Below the pieces are notes generated by a model. That model did no database searches and was not told the DNA's origin. It saw only the letters and a list, made by a program, of their open reading frames with translations. A stretch of 64,000 nucleotides of DNA from positions 57,537,704 through 57,601,703 of the forward strand of contig CM045990.1 of the NCBI GenBank assembly GCA_025175895.1, in the 5' to 3' direction. The stretch is from Wurfbainia villosa (Eukaryota > Streptophyta > Magnoliopsida > Zingiberales > Zingiberaceae). Positions 57,168-64,000 of this stretch are shown in pieces. The position numbers and the translations under genes are program-made. How positions within the stretch are numbered: position 1 is the stretch's first letter; the number at the start of each line of letters is the position of its first letter.

Positions 57168-59053
57168 TGTTGGGATGTATACTAAAAAGTCTATCTTTTG
57201 TATGAACATCTTTATTTTGAAATAAGAATCACATGATCATTGTTTGCATATTTATGGTGATGCATATTGTCTAATATATTACATTGTAGATAACATGGTG
57301 TGTGGTGTCACATGAGAGATCATGTTATCGGCTCCTTGTAAAGTATAAGTATAGGCTCACAACCGAGATGACTTTGGACAAACCATTGGTATAGTTGTAG
57401 TGTAATTTGGTATTGGTTTGTCTTGACCATAGAATCACACTAGTACACTTTGTGTGTATTGAGCAGGACCGACATAGAGGTGATTCGATTTATTGCTGAC
57501 TACATAATCGAATCGGACCTCAAATATTATATTGTACATGCTCTTAATCTCGATATAATAACGGGCACATATACTTAGTATTCATTTCTTTAATTTACCA
57601 ATGGGTGAGATTTATAGATTAAATCGATAGGCTCGGTAAGTTGAGAAATGATATTATTTATATGGTGTGCCATTGATTATAGGAGGAAACCGTGTCCTAT
57701 ATATTAGGATGATGATGTCCCCTTGAGGAGCTCATAAGGTTCATCATGTAAACCCTGCAGGTGGACTTGGTCCGGCATGATGAAAAGGTTGAGTGATACT
57801 ACTCATGGAGTTAGATGCTGATTAATTAATGGTCAGTAAATTAATTAATTGACGGACATTTGAGATCTTAAACACGGGGAGAAAAATGTACAAATAATAT
57901 ATGGGGCCCATATTAACTTATGGGGGTTAGTGAGGTAGATCAATGATAATCCTTTAGTGGATTGGATTATCATTAATGGATCGGACTTTATGTGGGCTTG
58001 ATCCATTGGGTGGCCAAGATCCAACTCCTTCTCATGGTCCCTATTGTAGCCTATTAAAACCTCATGAAGCCTAAATCCAATGGATGAAAACAAAACTCTA
58101 GATCCAAAGGTAGAGATTAAATCTCTAGAACCGACGGTTGAGATTAAATCTCTAGATCCGACGGTTGAGATTAAATCCCTAGAACCAATGGTGGAGATTA
58201 AAACAAGGCTTATCTCTAACTCTATAAAAGGAGAGGCTAGGGTGGGTGGCAAGAAAAATTAGAAACAAGAGAGGATTAGGGTTGGGCGGCAAGGAGCTTG
58301 GAGGCTAGGGTTTTGGAGTGGGCGGCCACAAATAAGGAAGTTTTTTCCTTTTCTTCTTCTTCTTCCTTAGGTGGCCGGCGCCCTTCCTTCTTCTTCTCCC
58401 CTTGGCTTGGCCGGCATCCAACCTTCTCCCCTTCATCTTTGGCCGGTGCTTAGGGTCTTCCCCTTGTAGCTTTTGGCCGTCCCTCTTCTTCATCTCCTTG
58501 TTCTCCTTCTTGGCCGGCGGCAAGCACCAAGCTTGGAGCTTGGTGGTTGGTTGAAAGAAGGAGAAGTGCTTTGTTTCTTATTCTTCCTCTTGTTCGGAGC
58601 GAGCAAGGAAGGAATATTGGTGATCTAGGAGCTTTGACTTTTGGTAGATCGTCGCCCACACGACGTCCAAAAGGAGGAAGGACATACAATAGAAGATCGA
58701 GAGGTATATCGATTGTCTATTTTCTTTTGTAACATGTCTATAATTGTTTTTCAATTATATATGCATGTAGTATTCTGTTTTTATGGCTAAAATAACTTGG
58801 ACCCCGAATATAAACACAAAATCTGTCGATCCGTACATCGTCTATTCCGCGGCTATTCGTAGAATTGAGGTTGGTGGCTTGAACAACAAGTTTGTTCAAG
58901 TGACTACTTTAATCGAAAAGCACGATGATGAAACAGTTGCTTGGGTGATCCCTTTTGTCAAGGATTAATTTTTTTTTAATCCGGGGACATCGATGGGATC
59001 ACCATGAACAAGCGACCAAGTTGAAGTGGGAAGCGAAGTTTCCTACCTTCAAG
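57168..59053 (+). mobile_element. Solo LTR of family A
   Basis: About 1.89 kb starting TGTTGGGATGTATAC, inside the C leader. ATTAG occurs on both sides (57163-57167, 59054-59058), but the LTR end then reads CTTCAAG rather than a clean CA, so the 3' border is good to a few bases. Four roughly 30-bp repeats (about 58090-58204) lie directly before TATAAAAG (58223). It shows the A LTR without the B and S3 insertions seen at 20420-40862. Confidence 0.78.
58783..58968 (+). CDS. Small open frame in the A LTR, function unknown
   Basis: 61 codons, ATG to TAA, starting MAKITWTPNINTKS and ending VAWVIPFVKD. The composition is protein-like, with alternating hydrophobic residues and no repeats, unlike other frames in the LTRs. 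The diverged copy at about 40,600-40,780 keeps readable similarity (TWTP-type start, LNNKFVQVT) but has lost the ATG and frame. I recognise no family. It lies downstream of the TATA box and so within the likely transcribed part of the LTR. It could be a short protein of the element, a captured host exon, or chance. Confidence 0.3.
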   Translation: MAKITWTPNINTKSVDPYIVYSAAIRRIEVGGLNNKFVQVTTLIEKHDDETVAWVIPFVKD

Positions 59054-60052
59054 ATTAGGAAATTACAATTTAGGAAATTTGTTTCCTAAATTAAATTTGA
59101 ATTTCCTTAATTAATATTTTCCATAAATAGAATATGTGATTAAATTTGGATTTTTTTTCCTAATTTAATCAAGATTTGATTTGGGAAATCGAATCTCAAA
59201 CATATTTTATTTCCAAAATTAATTATGACAAATATGGAAACTACTTGTACATGCATAATTGTATGCCATTTAATTGCATTAGATGCATATCAATATGCCA
59301 TGTGTGTCGTGACATGTAGATGTATGCCATGTGTGCCATGCCATGTAGATAATAGTTATTTGCATGCAAAGAGAATGAGACCTTAAATCCCTTATACAAT
59401 ATTAAAGCCTACACCTTCCATTAATATGGTTAGAACCAGAGTTCCGTTTCTTATTTGGGTTGTTAGACTCTATCCTAGCCCGGCTCGAACTTGAACATGT
59501 TCAAACCATTAGAATAGTTTATTACTAATATGGTAAGAGTCAAGGTCAATCATTAGTTTGGGTTGTTGGACTCTCTCCAAGACTGGCTAATTGGTTGAAT
59601 GCACTCTAACCATATTAAAACTATTTCGCGATTAATGGGTCGGCTTTAACTTGGAGCATTGGTTTGTTGGACTCTCTCCAAGGTCAATGTGAAGGGAGAT
59701 GAAGTTGGGTGCTATGCATATGATGCATACTTGTTAATGAATTAACAACCCGATGTATGTGTGAACATTCAATTAGTTGATAGCACATTGTGATAGTTGC
59801 ATATATGTGATATGCAATTGGTATACTTGATACGTACCATCGTAGCTAAGAATGACTTGTTGGACTCTCTCCAAGGTTGTTCTTATCTATGTTGGATATC
59901 AACCCATTCGGAGATGGACCTACGATCTCCAGAATTGATTTTAAGGGTTTTAATTTCGAAAAATGAATGAGATTTATAAATGTATGTTGATGCATTTTAA
60001 AATCATTTTCTCTTATTTGCTCGATTTATATTTCTAGGTTAAATTCTTAACC
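59054..60052 (+). other. Long AT-rich leader of element C
   Basis: About 1 kb between the A LTR and gag. It has repeated 'ttggactctctccaaggt' phrases (near 59,570, 59,670 and 59,860) and 'aggaaattt' palindromic text. No coding sequence. A leader of about 1.2 kb is long for a copia element. Confidence 0.6.
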
Positions 60053-63000
60053 ATGACGTCTTTGAGTTTGCAATCTATTTTGGATTCGAATAAATTGATT
60101 GGGCCAAACTTCTTTGACTGGATAAGAAACCTGAGAATTGTTCTCAAGGTGGAAAAACTTGTGTATGTCCTCGAAGAGCCTCTTCCCACTTGCCCTAAAG
60201 ATGATGCAACTCCGGACCAATTGTTGGCCTATCAGAAACATGTGAATGATTCTGAACTGGCGAGTTGCATCATGCTAGCGGCGATGGTACCCGAGCTTCA
60301 GAAGCAGCATGAGCATATGGATGTGAATACTATATTCTTTCATCTTCAAGAGTTGTTTAATGAGCAAGCGAGATATGAAAGGTTCGAAGTCTCCAAGCTC
60401 CTCTTCACCTCTAAGAGCAAGCGAGATACAATTTGTACTAAAGATGAATGGGTACATCGAGCGTTTAGCAACACTCGGTTTTGTGATGGATCATGAATTA
60501 AGTATTGACTTGATTCTACATTGTTTTCCCAAGAGTTTCTCACAGTTTATGATGAACTACCGGATGAACAAAATTGAAACCATGATTCCTGAGCTCCTCA
60601 ACATGCTGAAGATTGTGGAGCCTTCTGTGAAGCATGAGGAGAAGACAACGCTATTAGTTGATTCCTCTAAGGAAGGTTCTAAGAGGAAATCAAAGGAATA
60701 GCGCAAGGGCAAGAAGAAGAAGGCTAAGAAGACGGAACTAGCTCAAAAGGGCACTTGCCATCATTGTGGCAAGGAAGGCCATTGGCGAAGAAACTACAAG
60801 ATTTATCTTGAGTTTGTGAAGAAGAAGAAGGCATCTGATGCCCCATCCTCTTTAGGTATCTTCATTATTGATTGTCATTCTATTTCCTTAGACACTTGGG
60901 TATTGGATACCGGGTGTGGTTCACATATATGTAATAACATACATGGGCTAAGGAATAGAAGAAGACTCGTCAAGGGAGAGTCAAATTTATGTGTTGGGAA
61001 TGGAGCAAAGGTTGCTGCACTCGCCATCGGAATATATTTGTTGAAACTCCCTACATGACTTGTCTTAGAATTGGACAATTGCTTTTATGTTCCTTCATTG
61101 ATAAAGAACATCATTTCTATTTCTTGTTTAAATAGAAATGGGTACCATTTAACTTTTAGTAACAATTGTTGTTACATAACTTTGAATGACATTCTTTATG
61201 GGACTGGAACTTTAAGTAATGGTATTTATATGTTGGACGTATCTAGTGATATTTTCAATATCGAAGCGAGCAACAAGCATACTTGAAAAGATAATCAATT
61301 AGACTCCTACATGTGGTATTGTTGTCTTGGCTATGTGAGCAATTCTGGAATCATTTGAATTAGATTCATACGATACAAGCGAATCATGCTTAAAAAGCAA
61401 GATGACCAAGTTACCTTTTACTGGAAAAGGTGAACCAGTGGGAGAGTTGCTTAGTCTAATACATACTGATGTATGCGGACCTATGTCAACTTAAGCTCTA
61501 GGAGGCTATAACTACTTCATTACCTTCACTGATGATCAATCACGGTTTGGGTATGTGTTCTTGATGAAACACAAGTCTGAAGCCTTTGAAAGGTTCATAG
61601 AATTCAGAAATGAAGTAGAGAAACAACTTGTCAAGAGTATTAAAATACTTTGATCGAATTGAGGTGGTGAATACTTGAGTCAAGAGTTTCTAGATTATCT
61701 AAGGGACAATGGTATATTGTCTCAATAGACTCCAGCGTATACACCACAGCTTAATGGTGTATCTGAGAGGAGAAATCGAATCTTGTTGGACATAGTTAGG
61801 TCGATGATGAATCATGCGAATCTTCCTAAGTCCTTTTGAGGCTATACACTTTAGACTGCTGTTTACTTGTTAAACAGAGTTCCGACTTAGGTAGTCTCTA
61901 CTACTCCATATGAGATATGGAATAGTAAGAAACCTCATTTATCTTACTTGAAGATATGGGGTTGTCCTGCTTATGTGAAGCAGACTGTATCAGACAACTG
62001 GATGCTAAGTTTGATAGATGTCTATTTATTGGATACCCCAAGGAAACGAGAGGTTACAAATTCTATCATCCTGTGGAACAAAAGGTGTTTGTTTCAAGGC
62101 ATGCTGTGTTTCTAGAGAAAGAGTTTCTCTTGCAAGAAAACAGTGGGAGCATCGTTGAACTTGAGGAGGTTCAAGAGACTCCAATAGACATTGAGGAGAT
62201 ACCTGGTCAAGCACCACAATTGACAACTCATAGTGATGAGCCATCGGCTGAACCTATTGTGACACCACATCTTCATAGATCTGGTAGAACACGCAACATT
62301 CCTGAATAATATGGATTTCTCGTAAGTGAGATAAGGAGCCTACCAATTATGAAGAAGTTCTGAAAAGTTCAGAAAGGGACAAATGGCTTGAAGCCATGAA
62401 GTCTGAAATGGATTCCATGTATGAAAATCAAGTTTGGAACTTGGTGGACCCACCTGAAGGCATTAAGCCTATAGGGTGCAAGTGGGTTTTCAAGAAGAAG
62501 ACCGACATGGATGGTAATGTGATTACCTTTAAGGCTAGATTAGTGGCGAAAGGCTATCGTCAAAAGCAAGGTGTTGATTATGACGAGACCTATTCACCAG
62601 TAGCTATGCTTAAATCCATTCGGATGCTCCTAGCCATAGAGGCTCCTTATGACTATGAGATATGACAGATGAATGTGAAAACAACTTTCCTTAATGGAAA
62701 CCTTCTTGAGGACGTGTATATGATACAACCTGAGGGTTTCACATAGGTTGATAAAACCAAGATATACAAACTTTGACGGTCCATTTATGGACTAAAGCAA
62801 GCATCCAGGAGCTGGAATATCCATTTTTATGAGACAATCAAAAGGTTTGATTTCTCGCAAAATCCAGACGAACCCTGTGTGTACAAGAAGGTTAGTGGGA
62901 GTGCAGTCGTGTTCCTAGTGTTGTATATCGATGACATATTACTTATAGAAAACGATATATCTGTCTTACAGTCAGTCAAAATTTGGTTATCCAAAATATT

Positions 63001-63077
63001 CTCTATGAAAGACCTAGGAGAAGCGACCTACATCCTTGGGATCAAGATCTATAGAGATAGATCGAAACTGTTGCTGG
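60053..63077 (+). pseudogene. Decayed gag-pol of copia element C
   Basis: Gag starts at 60053 (MTSLSLQSILDSNKLIGPNF) with the copia Gag fold. It shifts frame near 60,420-60,445 and continues to about 60,700. A knuckle CHHCGKEGHWRRNY has its last Cys changed to Tyr (60,760-60,800). The protease box is DTGCGSH (about 60,906). Pre-integrase is at 61071-61286. The integrase core (61,380-61,850) has NGVSERRNR and several in-frame stops. RT spans 62,396-63,077 with AKGYRQKQGVDYDETYSPVA, YGLKQASRSW and the catalytic box as YIDD (62,924-62,935). The element is cut at 63078 by a family E LTR, so RNase H and the 3' LTR are outside the window. Stops in at least eight places rule out a working polyprotein. 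Confidence 0.88.
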
Positions 63078-64000
63078 TGTTGGACTTTCCGAGCCACAAA
63101 AACCGCTTTTTGCGTTGCGGAAACCCCGGAAGTCCGGCCATGGATCTGTGCGAAGATATATTAAAATAAAACATATATGTGCTAAGTAAACCTAGATCTA
63201 CCTTAGATCTAGAAGTTGAGAGTGTTACCCTCGATGCGACGCCCTTTGCAAATCCCGCTCATCCAAATAGCTTGCCGGAACTCTAGAGTGTCAAGTGTAC
63301 ACTCCTCTATTGGTATCCACACAAGCAATAGCTTGGAGAAAACACACCCTTGAGTGTGCTAGCACCCTATAGATGGTTCGGCCAAGGAGGAGAGGGGAGA
63401 TTGAGAGGATGATCCAAGGAGGAAGATGAAGTTGGAGTAACTCACAAAATCAATTCCATCTAATGGAACAAGTGGCCGGCCACTTCATGATTTGGGAGGT
63501 TACATGCATGCATGTAACTCCAAGAGCCAATGGCTCTTGGTCTCCCTCATGAGGTGGCACCACATGATAAGTCAATGATGATGTGGAGCATCATCATTGG
63601 CCGTCCATGCCAAGTCATCATTATGACATGACATTTGGTCAAGTCAAACTTGACCTTTTATCTTCCCTCACAAGTCAAGTCAAACTTGACCTCTTATCTC
63701 CCATGGTCGATCAAATCCAACCACTTGATTCAAGTCAATTTAATTTAATGAATCTCTATTCATTAATTTAAATTGATTTGATGAATCAAATCTAAATTAG
63801 ACTCATTCAACACTTGAATCAAATTGAGTCCAACTCAATTAGTCTAATTATGATTACTTTTAATCCAATTTGGTTCATCACATGAACCTAATCCTCATGG
63901 TTCATCATATGAACCTAATCTCCATCTAATTGCCCTTTGTGTGTGATCCTATAGGTTCTTGTAACGTTGGCAATGTCCCTAAACCGATTTAGGAACATAA
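63078..64000 (-). mobile_element. Family E LTR, minus orientation, runs off the window
   Basis: It begins TGTTGGACTTTCC inside the RT frame of element C. Reversed, it is similar to the E solo LTR, most clearly 'cattgccaacgttac..gaacctat' (63,940-63,985 against 12,868-12,905). It includes 'caagtcaaacttgacc' repeats and CAAATTTGA-type AT-rich palindromes. The 5-bp flank on the left is GCTGG; its partner lies beyond the window. Confidence 0.65.

Overview
This window is nuclear DNA of a flowering plant; nothing here fixes the species. The evidence is spliced, AT-rich-intron plant genes (a Di19-type zinc-finger gene and an acireductone dioxygenase remnant), tRNA-derived SINEs, and a dense nest of Ty1/copia LTR retrotransposons primed by initiator-Met tRNA. 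No bacterial features, CRISPR arrays or confident RNA genes are seen. For reference I name the LTR families A, B, C, E, F and S; the letters are mine.

Left part (1-16 kb), gene-bearing and AT-rich. A tRNA-derived SINE sits at the left edge. A five-exon Di19 gene (minus strand, 2249-5679) looks intact and carries a 1.29-kb solo LTR (TSD GATAA) in its last intron. An S-family solo LTR (6512-8175, TSD AAAAA) lies just upstream of its putative promoter. A 275-bp direct duplication follows. An E-family solo LTR (11871-13658, TSD TATGA) is inserted beside two exons of an acireductone dioxygenase gene that has lost its 5' exons. A CACTA-like terminus (16100-16112) may mark a transposon that carried these fragments.

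Middle (16-42.5 kb), a retrotransposon nest readable layer by layer from target-site duplications (TSDs). A copia element (A) with decayed pol and a long 3' LTR (20420-40862, in three pieces) was invaded twice. One invader is the gag-only element B (21070-26567, TSD AGATG). The other is the minus-strand gag-only element S3 (27251-40349, TSD CCTTG), itself split by a head-on copy of the same family, S2 (29905-36516, TSD CTCAA). B and S2 have LTRs, a PBS, a polypurine tract and one open gag frame but no protease, integrase, RT or RNase H. They fit non-autonomous TR-GAG elements and would need proteins in trans.

Right part (42.5-64 kb). Solo and truncated S LTRs and another S gag frame lie next to a decayed SIRE-like gag-protease-integrase piece, the kind of autonomous relative that could have mobilised B and S. 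Family C follows: two adjacent LTRs, then a PBS, a long leader and a decayed gag-pol. It is interrupted by B' (TSD CAAGG), a near-complete A LTR, and an E LTR running off the window.

The most interesting pattern is in the LTRs. Families S, B and F carry clusters of the 10-bp palindrome CAGTCGACTG just upstream of a TATA-like box. Families A, C and E have different short repeat arrays in the same place. In several elements one LTR keeps the palindromes while its partner has GATC/CGATCG-type sequence at the same spots, although the rest of the LTR pair is nearly identical.
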